DNA of 64,000 nucleotides from Methanomassiliicoccales archaeon PtaU1.Bin124 (GTDB taxonomy: Archaea > Thermoplasmatota > Thermoplasmata > Methanomassiliicoccales > UBA472), in the NCBI GenBank assembly GCA_002067865.1, contig MVRC01000016.1, positions 110,727 through 174,726 of the forward strand. The letters run 5' to 3'. The notes under the pieces are model-generated. The model was not told the origin of the DNA. It made no database searches and was given only the letters and a program-made list of their open reading frames with translations. Below, piece after piece: positions 8,371 through 16,998 of the stretch. Positions within the stretch are counted from its first letter, which is position 1. Every line of letters begins with the position of its first letter. The translations under genes were made by a program, and so were the position numbers.

Positions 8371-9659
8371 GCGGCCCAGGCAGGATAATGAAGAAGGAGA
8401 TCAAGGAGCTGCTGACCCCGGCCACCATCGTGCCGATCATCATAATGGCGGTCCTGTTCGCTTCGCTAGGCGGGGCCTTCAACGGTGTGAGGGAACAGTT
8501 GGAGAACAAGCCAGAGTTCGGGCTGGCCGTGGACGATGCCGGTACGTTCGGCATACTGGCAAGGGAGTCGTTCAACTCGACCTCGAACATCATATACAAC
8601 GCCACCAGTTTGCAGGACGGGCTTCAGGCGTTACAGGACGGCAAGTGCGGCCAGGCCTTGGTCTACATACCAGGCAACTACACGGCCAACCTGATGAACA
8701 ACAAGACCGGCTGGGTCGATGTGTATTGGATGAAGAAGGGGACCGGCCTGACGGCCTCGGTCCAGACCGCATTGGTCCAAGCTTCGATCACCAGCATGGG
8801 AAAGGCCGTTTCTACGTACATGATCGTGTACGGCGTCACGACCAACTCCTCGCTGATCTTGAGCCCCATCCAGACCTATTCTACCACATACCTGAACGAT
8901 AAGGTCATGCCAGGCATCACGCCGGACCAGGTCGACACGGTGTTCACCTCGTCCTCGCTGATCGTCCCGCTCATCGTCATGCTGGTCGTCATCATGGCCG
9001 GTAGCATGGTCATCAACTCCATGGGCAGCGAGAAGGAGAACAAGACCCTGGAGACGCTGCTGACGATGCCGGTGAAGCGTACCTGGATCGTGTTCGGCAA
9101 GCTGGCCGGAGCGACCGTGGTCGGGCTGATCGTCGCGGGCATCTACATGATAGGCATGGGTTACTACCTCAGTTCGCTCATGGCCGGTTCCACGATCGAC
9201 CTGGCGAAGTACGGCCTGACCCTGGGCATGGGCGATTATGTCGTGATCGGCGTGTCGCTGTTCCTGGCGCTGCTGTGCGGCCTGGCTCTCTGCATGATCC
9301 TTGGCATATTCACCAAGAACTTCAAGGCGGCCCAGACCATGGTCCTGCCAGTGACGATGCTGGCCATCATACCGATGCTGATCAGCATGTTCAGCGACTT
9401 CAACAGCCTGCCGCTGTTCCTGCAGATAGCAGTGTTCGCGATCCCGTTCTCCCACCCGATGTTCGCGTTCAACAACATCATGATGGGCAACTACATGATC
9501 GTGTTCGCCGGCATCGCATACATGGCGGTGTTCGCCCTGGCGGCCATGTTCATCGCGGTGTACCTGTTCAGGAAGGACATCCTCCTGACCGGAAGGGTGC
9601 GCAGCGCTGAGCGGAAGAAGGGCTTCAGCCTGATCAATCTGCCAGGATGGAAGAAGTAA
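8367..9659 (+). CDS. ABC-2 type permease (NatB-like)
   Basis: 430 residues. One N-terminal membrane helix (IVPIIIMAVLFASLGGAF), a large external domain of about 160 residues, then five or more C-terminal membrane helices, as in NatB/YhaP-type ABC-2 permeases. The cytoplasmic loop EKENKTLETLLTMPVKR is the typical coupling segment of this family. Together with the overlapping ATPase it should form an exporter; the substrate (Na+, a peptide or a drug-like compound) cannot be read from sequence. The external domain has no cysteine pair. Confidence 0.85.
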   Translation: MSGPGRIMKKEIKELLTPATIVPIIIMAVLFASLGGAFNGVREQLENKPEFGLAVDDAGTFGILARESFNSTSNIIYNATSLQDGLQALQDGKCGQALVYIPGNYTANLMNNKTGWVDVYWMKKGTGLTASVQTALVQASITSMGKAVSTYMIVYGVTTNSSLILSPIQTYSTTYLNDKVMPGITPDQVDTVFTSSSLIVPLIVMLVVIMAGSMVINSMGSEKENKTLETLLTMPVKRTWIVFGKLAGATVVGLIVAGIYMIGMGYYLSSLMAGSTIDLAKYGLTLGMGDYVVIGVSLFLALLCGLALCMILGIFTKNFKAAQTMVLPVTMLAIIPMLISMFSDFNSLPLFLQIAVFAIPFSHPMFAFNNIMMGNYMIVFAGIAYMAVFALAAMFIAVYLFRKDILLTGRVRSAERKKGFSLINLPGWKK

Positions 9660-9690
9660 ACCTCTTAGAAAAATTTCTTTTCTGGTTGAA

Positions 9691-9713
9691 CGGCCCCCGG
9701 GATCCGGGGGTCG
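9691..9713. terminator. Bidirectional terminator hairpin
   Basis: A 10-bp stem (CGGCCCCCGG with CCGGGGGTCG, one G-T pair) with a 3-nt GAT loop sits between the convergent ABC permease and helicase genes, followed by a T-rich run (tttatattttttat) on the plus strand. The flanks on both sides are AT-rich, so it may stop transcription from both directions. Confidence 0.6.
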
Positions 9714-9749
9714 GCAACTTTATATTTTTTATAAAAAATTAAAAAGAGA

Positions 9750-11171
9750 TCAGACCGACGACTTCTGCACCGGGACGATCTCCAGGTTCGCCTTCTTGCC
9801 GCGCACCTGCACCTTCTTGATGCCCTGAACGACCTTCGCTGCGGCGTTCTTCTGCACCTCGAAGACGGTCTCCTCCGGCTCGATCAGGACCGAACCGATG
9901 TCCATGTCATTGATGTGGATCTGGTTCTCCAGCACGTCGAGCAGGTCGATCTTGCGCAGGCCGTCCTTCTCGCCCACATCGATCTTCATCCGCACCATGC
10001 CGAATATGTCGGCCACGTCGGTGAAGTCGGTGACCCGCCGCACGACGTCGCGGCGACCGGTCTCAGGGACCTCTTCCTGGACGACGTCGATGACGCCGTA
10101 CTCCTTGATCTTCTTCAGCAGGTACATCTCCGCCGCGGTGATGAACGTGATGGCGATGCCTTCCTTCCCGGCGCGTCCAGTGCGGCCGATGCGGTGCACG
10201 TAGACCTCCGGGTCCTCGGGTATGTCGTAGTTGATGACGTGCGTGACGCCCTGGATATCAAGACCTCTCGCGGCCACATCGGTTGCGACCAATACCTTGA
10301 TCTTGCCGGAACGGAAGTCGGTCAGGACCTTCTCCCTCTTGGCCTGGGTGATGTCACCGTGCAGCGCTGCGACGGGATAGCCGTAGGACTGCAGACGCTT
10401 GCAGATGATGTCCACCATCATCTTGGTCTGGGCGAAGATGATCGCCTTGGGCTTGTACTTGTCCAGCACCCTGCACAAGGCCCAGATCTTGTTCTTCCTC
10501 TCGATGTTGAAGTAGATCTGCTTGGTGGTGGGCAGGACCAGTTCCTGCTCGCTGACGGTGATGCGGAGCGGGTCCTTCATGTGCTTTTCGGCGATGCCGC
10601 GAACACCTTCGGGCAGGGTGGCGGAGAAGAGCATGGTCTGACGCTTCTTCGGCACCTGTTCCAAGATGAACTCGATGTCCTCGATGAAGCCCATGTCCAG
10701 CATGCGGTCGGCCTCGTCCAGCACCAGATACTCCACCTCGCTGAGGTCCAGGGTCCTGCGGTGGATATGGTCGATGATACGGCCAGGCGTTCCGACGACG
10801 ATATCGATGCCCTTCTTGAAGAACTCGATCTGCTCGTCGATGGAGCGGCCTCCGTAGACCGGCAGGATGCGGACATCCTGGTAGTAGTAGGCCAGTTTCT
10901 TCATTTCGTCCGCTACCTGCACGCCCAGCTCCCTAGTGGGCACGAGGATGAGGGCGTATGGTTTACGCCCCCGGCTGACGTTCTGCAGAATGGGAATTCC
11001 GAATGCGGCCGTCTTGCCCGTACCGGTCTGGGCCTGGCCCATGACGTCCTTGCCCTCCAGCAGGACCGGTATGGTCTTTTCTTGAACAGGGGTAGGTTCA
11101 TTCCACCCCATCCTCTCGATCGCCTTCATGATGAGAGGATCCAAATCGAAGGAATCGAATCCAACGCTCAT
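9750..11171 (-). CDS. DEAD-box ATP-dependent RNA helicase
   Basis: About 473 residues. All core motifs are visible: PTPVQ (Q motif), AQTGTGKT (I), PTRELG (Ia), GTPGR (Ib), DEAD (II), SAT (III), ALHGD, TDVAARGLDI (V) and HRIGRTGRAG (VI). The C-terminal about 100 residues resemble the DbpA/CsdA-type RNA-binding extension. It would unwind structured RNA in ribosome assembly or mRNA decay, in the cytoplasm. ATG 11171 (MSVGFDSF) is preferred; an in-frame GTG at 11192 adds seven residues. The gene follows the PPK2 gene on the same strand with a short AT-rich gap that may carry its own promoter. Confidence 0.92.
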   Translation of the reverse strand: MSVGFDSFDLDPLIMKAIERMGWNEPTPVQEKTIPVLLEGKDVMGQAQTGTGKTAAFGIPILQNVSRGRKPYALILVPTRELGVQVADEMKKLAYYYQDVRILPVYGGRSIDEQIEFFKKGIDIVVGTPGRIIDHIHRRTLDLSEVEYLVLDEADRMLDMGFIEDIEFILEQVPKKRQTMLFSATLPEGVRGIAEKHMKDPLRITVSEQELVLPTTKQIYFNIERKNKIWALCRVLDKYKPKAIIFAQTKMMVDIICKRLQSYGYPVAALHGDITQAKREKVLTDFRSGKIKVLVATDVAARGLDIQGVTHVINYDIPEDPEVYVHRIGRTGRAGKEGIAITFITAAEMYLLKKIKEYGVIDVVQEEVPETGRRDVVRRVTDFTDVADIFGMVRMKIDVGEKDGLRKIDLLDVLENQIHINDMDIGSVLIEPEETVFEVQKNAAAKVVQGIKKVQVRGKKANLEIVPVQKSSV

Positions 11172-11229
11172 TTGCTCACTTACAAACGGCACATATTGCG
11201 AGGTGGCTTAAACATTTATGCTCAAATAT

Positions 11230-12684
11230 TCAGTCCAATTCGTCCTCTAAGCGTTCCACCACTGCCTTTAGGATCGCCACACGACCGTAGTACTTGTCAT
11301 TGCCAGGCACTATGACCCAGGGCGCATCCTCGGTGTCGGTCCGCTCCAGCATCTCCTCCACCGCCGGCAGGTAATCCGCCCTCCTCGATCGGTTGCGCCA
11401 GTCGTCCTCGGAGATCTTCCACTGCTTGTCCGGGTCCTTCTCCCGCTCCTGGAACCGCTGCAGCTGGGTCGCCTCATCGATCTCCAGCCAGAACTTTATG
11501 GTGATGGCACCCGCCTTGCCCATCATCTTCTCCATCTGGTTTATCTCGGAGTAGGCTCTGCACCACTGGTCCGAGGTGGCGAACCCTTCCACCCTTTCGA
11601 CCAGGACCCTACCGTACCAGCTGCGGTCGAATATCGTCATCTCCCCGATTCGCGGCATGGTCTTGTAGAAGCGCCACAGGTAATGGTGCCTCTTCTCCCA
11701 GTCGTTCGGAGCGCCGATGGGGGCCACCCGATATCCCCGGGGGTTCAGCTCCTGGGTCAGGCGGATGATCGTGCCCCCTTTGCCGGCAGCGTCCCAGCCC
11801 TCGAACACCAGCACGACCGACCGCTCCTTCTCCTTCAGGATGCACTGCAGCCCCTTCAGCCGGTCTTGCAGGTCCTCCAGCTCCTTGCGGTAGTCCTTCT
11901 GGTCCAACGACCTGTTCAGATCGATGCCCTCCAGGCCGCTCTTCTTTCCCTTCCTGCCGTTCTTCTGGCAGACTGGCATGACTCCGCGGTTCTCCAGATA
12001 GGGACGTACCGAGTCCAGGACGGTGCGGAAGACCTGCTCCATCACTCTGTCCTCATCCTCATCATTGATTATGTGCCAGGGGGCATACTGCGATGAGGTG
12101 GCCTGCATGACCTCCTTCCAGATGGGCTGCACATCGTCATAATCGTCAGCATAATCTCCCTCCAGGACCTCGTCAGAATTGCACACCCCCTTCTTCTCCT
12201 CCTTCTCCACCCTCCTGCGCAGCTCCTTCTTTCCCAGGTCCAAGAACAGTTTGACGAAGACCCAGCCCTCCGCAGCGTGCTGCTCCTCCAGCATCCTGGC
12301 GTCGTTCATCCGGTCCTCGAACTCCGACCTCTTCTCGGTGTCATAATAATCATCGACCAGGCGGAAGTACCAGCTGCGGTCGAACACTGCGATGGAACCC
12401 TTCACCGGCATGCGGACGAAATAGGGCCAGATGAACGGCATGTCCTTCTCGTACTCGTTGGGCTTGTTGGTGAAATGAAGCCTATAACCGCGCGGATCTA
12501 TGGCCCGGATGAATCGGTTCACCTTCTCCGGCATGCCGTAGGTGTCCCAGCCCTCGAAGATGATGACAACGGGCAGTCCTTTCTCGAAGGCCTGGCGCTG
12601 CATCTTGCCGATCTCGGCCTTCAGCCCGTCCAGGACCTCCTTCATATCATCCCCGTTCTTCTTCTTCTTTTCATCCTGCGACAT
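11230..12684 (-). CDS. ppk2: Two-domain polyphosphate kinase 2 (class II PPK2)
   Basis: 484 residues made of two fused PPK2 domains. The C-terminal one is intact: Walker A FEGWDAAGKGG and lid/Walker B DRSWYGRVLVERVEGF. The N-terminal one has a broken Walker A (FEGWDTYGMPEK) and DRSWYFRLVDD, so it is probably structural, as in known class II enzymes, which phosphorylate AMP with polyphosphate. ATG 12684 is chosen over the ATG at 12702 because AAGGAG precedes it at good spacing. A single-domain PPK2 gene lies 12 kb away, so ATP/ADP can be regenerated from polyphosphate in two steps. Confidence 0.9.
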   Translation of the reverse strand: MSQDEKKKKNGDDMKEVLDGLKAEIGKMQRQAFEKGLPVVIIFEGWDTYGMPEKVNRFIRAIDPRGYRLHFTNKPNEYEKDMPFIWPYFVRMPVKGSIAVFDRSWYFRLVDDYYDTEKRSEFEDRMNDARMLEEQHAAEGWVFVKLFLDLGKKELRRRVEKEEKKGVCNSDEVLEGDYADDYDDVQPIWKEVMQATSSQYAPWHIINDEDEDRVMEQVFRTVLDSVRPYLENRGVMPVCQKNGRKGKKSGLEGIDLNRSLDQKDYRKELEDLQDRLKGLQCILKEKERSVVLVFEGWDAAGKGGTIIRLTQELNPRGYRVAPIGAPNDWEKRHHYLWRFYKTMPRIGEMTIFDRSWYGRVLVERVEGFATSDQWCRAYSEINQMEKMMGKAGAITIKFWLEIDEATQLQRFQEREKDPDKQWKISEDDWRNRSRRADYLPAVEEMLERTDTEDAPWVIVPGNDKYYGRVAILKAVVERLEDELD

Positions 12685-12789
12685 GCTGCTCCTTTCCACC
12701 ATGAGCCAGCGACCTGATAACGATTTTCCTGGTCGGTTCGGGATGTCCCGGGCAAAAGCATAAGACGGTCGAACCGATTGCCATCCCCC

Positions 12790-13749
12790 ATGGGAAACCT
12801 CAACGTGGCCATCATCGCCGCGAACGACTACGCCAAGGCGCTGGGCAAGAAAGGTACCGCTTCAGACATCACCCTTTATGACATCAAGAAGGGTCATGAC
12901 ACGGTCAGCCTGATCGAGCCGACCAAGTACCCGGAGCGTCTGGCATCTCTATTCTATGCGTGCTCCATGGCCAACGCGGCCATGGTGGTCGTGGATGAGG
13001 TGAACGCCAACCTGGGGGAGAGCATCCTCATGCTCAATTGCCTGGGCGTGGCCAAGGGATGGTTCGTGCTGCGCAACTACATCACCCCCGACCGCATCCA
13101 GCCTCTGGTCAAGGGCACCTCCCTGGAAGGGTATTCGTTCCTCGAGGATGACACGGTCAAGCTGAGGGAGATGTTGCTGGACGAGGCGGCGAAGCAGGCG
13201 CCTGTCGACGCCTCCTCTCCTGGCATCGTACCGATCGACCACCACTTCAACGTGAAGGGGGTAGGGACGGTCATACTGGGCTATGTGGCCAGAGGGACGG
13301 TGAACCGCCACGATGTGGTCAACGTCCTGCCGACGAAGAAGCAGGCCCAGGTCCGCTCCATCCAGAAGCACGATGACGATTATGATACCGCAGAGCCAGG
13401 CGACAGGGTCGGCCTGGCACTGAAGAACATCGAGGCGGACGAACTGGACCGTGGGTTCGTGCTCACCACCGACCCCAAGGTGAAGTGTGAGAAGGCCATC
13501 GAGGCCCAGGCCGAGCTGATCAAGTACTGGCCCACCCCCCTGAAGGAGGGAATGGTGCTGCACATCGGCCACTGGATGCAATATCAGCCTTCGCGAGTCG
13601 AGTCCGTCGACAACGGCGGGGACTGGCGGAGGCCGAAGCTGCGCATCACCATGGACAAGGAACTGGTCTACCTCCCTGGTTCGAAGGCGGTGCTGACCCA
13701 GCTGGAAGGCGGCAAGCTGCGCATCGTCGGCAGCCTCACCCTTCCCTGA
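12790..13749 (+). CDS. EF-1A/SelB-like translation factor lacking the GTPase P-loop
   Basis: 319 residues from ATG 12790 (MGNLNVAIIAANDY). The N-terminal part aligns in plan with the G domain of EF-1A-type factors, but the GHVDHGKST loop is replaced by AANDYAKALGKKGT and no NKxD is evident, so nucleotide binding is doubtful. Residues from about 150 onward (GIVPIDHHFNVKGVGTVILGYVARGTVNRHD) are clear EF-Tu domain 2, followed by a domain 3-like beta-barrel. Archaeal methanogen relatives of this type are known but uncharacterised; a role in delivering or guarding a tRNA is inference. It is monocistronic, divergent from the PPK2 gene. Confidence 0.75.
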   Translation: MGNLNVAIIAANDYAKALGKKGTASDITLYDIKKGHDTVSLIEPTKYPERLASLFYACSMANAAMVVVDEVNANLGESILMLNCLGVAKGWFVLRNYITPDRIQPLVKGTSLEGYSFLEDDTVKLREMLLDEAAKQAPVDASSPGIVPIDHHFNVKGVGTVILGYVARGTVNRHDVVNVLPTKKQAQVRSIQKHDDDYDTAEPGDRVGLALKNIEADELDRGFVLTTDPKVKCEKAIEAQAELIKYWPTPLKEGMVLHIGHWMQYQPSRVESVDNGGDWRRPKLRITMDKELVYLPGSKAVLTQLEGGKLRIVGSLTLP

Positions 13750-13792
13750 CCTGGCCGCAAAGTTATTCTGCTCCGAAGTGCGTCAAAGCGGC

Positions 13793-14599
13793 ATGACGGA
13801 GCAACTGCGCCAGCTTCTGGCCGCAAGGATAAGGCATCAGGACATACCGCTCTTCGGCGTCGCTCCGGCGGACCGCTGGAACACCGCTCCCTTCGAACCC
13901 TGGGTGCCCAAGGAGTTCCGCCCCCGTTCTATCTATCCCGAATGCGAATCGGTCATCGTCATCGGCTACCCGATCAGCCTGCCGGTGATCGAGACCACGC
14001 CCTCCATCTACTATCATGAGATGTACAAGACGGTGAACACCCTTCTGGACCAATCGGCCTATCGTCTCAGCCTGTTCCTGAACGAGCAGGGTCATGCGGC
14101 CTTCCCCATCCCGAGGGACGGCTATGCCGGCCTTTCCGTTCTCAAGGAGAGGCCGATGGCCGCCTTCAGCCACAAGCACGCAGCATATCTGGCCGGTCTC
14201 GGGACGTTCGGTCGGAACAATACCCTGCTGACCAAGCGTTTCGGCCCGAGGGTGCGGTTCACCTCGATCTTCACCACCGCCAGGATGCCTTATGATGGAG
14301 TTCTGAAGGAGGACCTCTGCATCAAGTGCGACCGCTGTGTCGATATGTGCCCGGTCAAGGCCATTCCCGGTCAGGACTATCCCCAGGGCATCATCGACAA
14401 GGCGTTGTGCACCGGGCATCATGAAAGGCTCTACTCCCGCTCCATCTCGCCCTGCGGCGTCTGCGTCAAGGTCTGCCCGGTGGGCGAGGACCGCAAGCTG
14501 TACGGCAGGGAGGATGCGTCCATCTACCAGGAGAAGGAAGGGGAGCCCCATGCTGAAGGCTGGAAGCATGTGCGGAGCTATGGCGGCAAGAAGGGTTAA
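13793..14599 (+). CDS. QueG-like 4Fe-4S protein (epoxyqueuosine reductase family)
   Basis: 268 residues from ATG 13793 (a GTG at 13778 is also in frame). The N-terminal half matches the reductase-type domain of QueG relatives (GYPISLP, AAYLAGLGTFGRNNTLLTKRFGPRVRF), the C-terminal half has two cluster sites: CIKCDRCVDMCP and C-x(n)-CGVCVKVCP. QueG uses cobalamin; archaea generally do not make queuosine, so this homologue probably has another reductive role. Its 3' end meets an AT-rich run and a convergent flavoprotein gene. Confidence 0.7.
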   Translation: MTEQLRQLLAARIRHQDIPLFGVAPADRWNTAPFEPWVPKEFRPRSIYPECESVIVIGYPISLPVIETTPSIYYHEMYKTVNTLLDQSAYRLSLFLNEQGHAAFPIPRDGYAGLSVLKERPMAAFSHKHAAYLAGLGTFGRNNTLLTKRFGPRVRFTSIFTTARMPYDGVLKEDLCIKCDRCVDMCPVKAIPGQDYPQGIIDKALCTGHHERLYSRSISPCGVCVKVCPVGEDRKLYGREDASIYQEKEGEPHAEGWKHVRSYGGKKG

Positions 14600-14643
14600 T
14601 TATGATTAAATTATAATATTATATTTATTAATAATATTAAATT
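14600..14643. terminator. AT-rich convergent intergenic terminator region
   Basis: Between the QueG-like gene and the convergent flavoprotein gene the sequence is nearly pure A/T with runs of T on both strands and an inverted repeat around taatattat/ttaataatatta. Archaeal termination relies on T tracts, so this should end both transcripts. Confidence 0.45.
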
Positions 14644-15705
14644 TTACCACCCATATGACAGCTTGCGCACGTGTGCCCGGTAGAACGTCTGGAAGCCCGG
14701 CGTCTTCACGATGCCGGAGATGATGGCCCACATGTTCGGACCGTAGCGCAGATGCTCCGCCAGCTTCTTCAGCGATTCGTCATCGCTGTTGCGCAAAATG
14801 CGGTGCGCTTCCAGGAAAGAGGGATCGGCCAGCGGCGATTCCCTCCACTCCTTTTCGAACCTTTGCAGATCACCTGCGGCCATTGCATCGATGACCATCC
14901 TGGCCGACGTCCATGAGTTGCGCAGACCGGCGTACGTGACGGGGTTCGCCATGCCGGCCGCATCACCGATGATCGCCACATTTCCCATGACCAGCTGGTT
15001 CACCAGGCCGATCGGGATGGGCCGTCCCTGCACGTGCGCCTTCGGATCGCTCGGAGCATCCGTTCCCGTGGGGTATCCGATACGGTAACCGTCCCTGGCC
15101 GGGAACGCCCAGCGGTATTTCCCCTTGTACTTGGCCCCGTACTCCAATACCAACGTTCCAGGCTTTCCCCCCGAACGGGACGTGTACTGGCTGACCGGGA
15201 CGACGACCTCGGATTCGGATCTGAAGACCCTCTTCCTCACCGTTGAGTTCGCTCCATCGGCGCCAAGCAGGAACTTGGTGGTAAGGATGTTGTTGCCCTT
15301 GGTCAGGATACGGCATACGTCTCCGGAGACGCGGATGTCCACCACCGCATCCTGGAGCACCTCCCCACCCCACTGGCGGTAGTTTTCGGCCTGGTCCTTC
15401 ATGATGGCCTTGCGGTCGACGATGTAACCCTCGATCTCCGATTCCACCCGGATGTCCGAAGGCCAGATCTCTTCCACCTTAGTCAACTTATGGCGGATGT
15501 GCCTTCGCTCCTCTGGCAAGATCTCCTTCAGGGCCGTGCCGCTCACGCCCTCGGCGCAGATGTTATGATAGTTCTCCCAATCATCCCCGGTCTTGTTATC
15601 GACGAGAAGCACCGACCAGTCAGGCATCCGCTTGCATGCCAGCTCGGCCGCCCTGCAACCCGCAGGCCCGGCCCCGACGATGATTAGGTCATAATTGGTG
15701 CGCAT
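14644..15705 (-). CDS. FAD-dependent geranylgeranyl reductase family protein
   Basis: 353 residues. The Rossmann FAD motif IIVGAGPAGCRAAELA opens the protein; LLGADGANSTVRKRVF and VAIIGDAAGMANPVTYAGL are the GD and substrate-side motifs of the geranylgeranyl reductase/digeranylgeranyl-glycerophospholipid reductase group. That group saturates isoprenoid chains of archaeal membrane lipids using reduced ferredoxin or NAD(P)H. The protein is a little shorter than the lipid-saturating enzymes (about 390-400), so the substrate may differ. It is followed on the same strand by nothing; upstream lies a rhodanese gene 26 bp away, likely cotranscribed. Confidence 0.8.
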   Translation of the reverse strand: MRTNYDLIIVGAGPAGCRAAELACKRMPDWSVLLVDNKTGDDWENYHNICAEGVSGTALKEILPEERRHIRHKLTKVEEIWPSDIRVESEIEGYIVDRKAIMKDQAENYRQWGGEVLQDAVVDIRVSGDVCRILTKGNNILTTKFLLGADGANSTVRKRVFRSESEVVVPVSQYTSRSGGKPGTLVLEYGAKYKGKYRWAFPARDGYRIGYPTGTDAPSDPKAHVQGRPIPIGLVNQLVMGNVAIIGDAAGMANPVTYAGLRNSWTSARMVIDAMAAGDLQRFEKEWRESPLADPSFLEAHRILRNSDDESLKKLAEHLRYGPNMWAIISGIVKTPGFQTFYRAHVRKLSYGW

Positions 15706-15731
15706 GGGATCAGCCAGTCAGTGGAACAAGT

Positions 15732-16169
15732 CTATGGTCTCTTCGTTCTGAGGTGGGCCTGGTACGCGTCCACCCCGCCGCCGAGCACGGAGACGTCGGT
15801 GAACCCGACCTGCAATAGGTATTGCGCTGCCTGCATGCATCTGACCCCTTTCTGACAATAGAGGATGGCGGAGCGGTCATGTTCCAGCTCCTTTGACCAG
15901 GTACCGATCTCGGCCAATGGTCTTAGCGAGGCTCCCTCCAGGTGGCAGCGGTCGAACTCCACCCTGGTCCTCACATCGATGAAATTGTACTTGCCGATCT
16001 CCCCGCTGTCCTGAAGGGCATGGACCTCCTCGGCAGTGAGAAACTTGATGCCCGGCCTGCCTTGACCAACGTTCGTTTCCTGCACGAATAGGGAACGGAG
16101 GAGGCCACTAACTACCTTTTGGTACGTAGAGGTCAGACCATCGAAATGTCGATTTTTCGGTTTTTCCAA
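15732..16169 (-). CDS. Single-domain rhodanese-like protein
   Basis: 145 residues with one rhodanese domain: YNFIDVRTRVEFDRCHLEGA, then the active-site loop CQKGVRC with the sulfur-carrying Cys, and an ending VLGGGVDAY typical of the fold. About 35 N-terminal residues precede the domain and look disordered. The likely activity is sulfur transfer from thiosulfate or a persulfide. It lies directly upstream of the flavoprotein gene on the same strand; a functional link is only positional. Confidence 0.85.
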   Translation of the reverse strand: MEKPKNRHFDGLTSTYQKVVSGLLRSLFVQETNVGQGRPGIKFLTAEEVHALQDSGEIGKYNFIDVRTRVEFDRCHLEGASLRPLAEIGTWSKELEHDRSAILYCQKGVRCMQAAQYLLQVGFTDVSVLGGGVDAYQAHLRTKRP

Positions 16170-16267
16170 AAATTTCCATGGCCAGCATTCATGAGCTCGA
16201 TGAATTTCAGATATTTTTCTGGCATTTCCGTCCAGATAACAATGGCAAAAAGCATAAGTATGTTCAT

Positions 16268-16285
16268 GCTATGTCAAGACATAGC
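16268..16285. promoter_or_regulatory. Palindromic operator candidate at the methyltransferase promoter
   Basis: GCTATGTC-AA-GACATAGC is a perfect 8-2-8 inverted repeat located about 25 nt after an archaeal TATA-like stretch (aaaagcataagta, about 16246-16258), so it should overlap the transcription start of the gene at 16321. A smaller ACGC/GCGT repeat follows at 16286-16297. Position and symmetry suit a dimeric repressor site; a hairpin at the mRNA 5' end is the alternative. Confidence 0.5.
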
Positions 16286-16320
16286 ACGCTAGGGCGTGTC
16301 AAGGAACAGGAGGTTGAAAC

Positions 16321-16899
16321 ATGGCTGAAGCAAAGAACCACGAAGCGTTCGTCCCGCATGCGAGCATGGCCGCGTCACTTGACGCGATGTTGAACTGGGG
16401 AACGCCGGGTTATTATTCCCTCTGCAAGGCCATGGGCGAGGCGGCGAGGCCTTTCCTCCGCCCCAATGCCCGCGTGATAGACCTCAATGCCAGAGGCGGC
16501 GATTGGCTTGAGCCGTTGCTCGCCGAGGCATCTTTCCGCTGCAGGTTCATTGCTTTGAATGCGACCGAGGCGGACAAGGACCGCTGCATGGACAGGTTCC
16601 GTATGGAGATCCACCTGGGTGATGTCCAGGAGATGAGGAGGGACCTATGTGAAGGAGTACCGCCGATCACTGGCGATGTGACCATATGCGCATTGGCGCT
16701 GACACACAAGTCCGAGGAATGCCAGCGTAATGTTCTCCATGGCGTCTTCAAGCACACGCACAAGGGTGGCGCGATGCTACTGGTCGAGTCTTCCTCCCCC
16801 GAGAACGATTGGAGGGAAGCGCTGTTGGAAGCAGGGTTCTCAGAGGTCAGGACGATCTGGAGCTCCAGCATGGCTGCGGCTTGGCTGGCTATTAAATAA
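16321..16899 (+). CDS. Class I SAM-dependent methyltransferase-like protein
   Basis: 192 residues, strong AGGAGGT ribosome site 7 nt before ATG 16321. The order of elements is that of a class I methyltransferase: RVIDLNARGGDWLEPLL (motif I, variant of E/DxGxGxG), an acidic residue after the second strand less clear (FIALNATEADKDR), GDVTICALALTHK (motif IV region) and KGGAMLLVESSSPENDWREALLEAGFSEVRTIW (motifs post I/VI). The degenerate motif I makes SAM binding uncertain. Substrate unknown. It stands alone behind a palindromic operator candidate. Confidence 0.55.
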   Translation: MAEAKNHEAFVPHASMAASLDAMLNWGTPGYYSLCKAMGEAARPFLRPNARVIDLNARGGDWLEPLLAEASFRCRFIALNATEADKDRCMDRFRMEIHLGDVQEMRRDLCEGVPPITGDVTICALALTHKSEECQRNVLHGVFKHTHKGGAMLLVESSSPENDWREALLEAGFSEVRTIWSSSMAAAWLAIK

Positions 16900-16998
16900 C
16901 GCTGGCCAAATTCATTTTTTTATCTTTTCCGATAACAAATAGATTTATTACTGGGCAGGGCCACATCAACCGTGGGGGTGGGACGGGGGAGGAGAGGG

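Noticed and set aside
9915..11315. A 466-codon plus-strand frame opposite the DEAD-box helicase
   Set aside because: The minus strand has every helicase motif; the plus frame is low-complexity DL/HV-rich shadow sequence.
13793..14599. Calling this gene queG outright
   Set aside because: The Fe-S pattern fits the family, but queuosine synthesis is not expected in archaea and no partner genes are present, so only a family-level name is supported.
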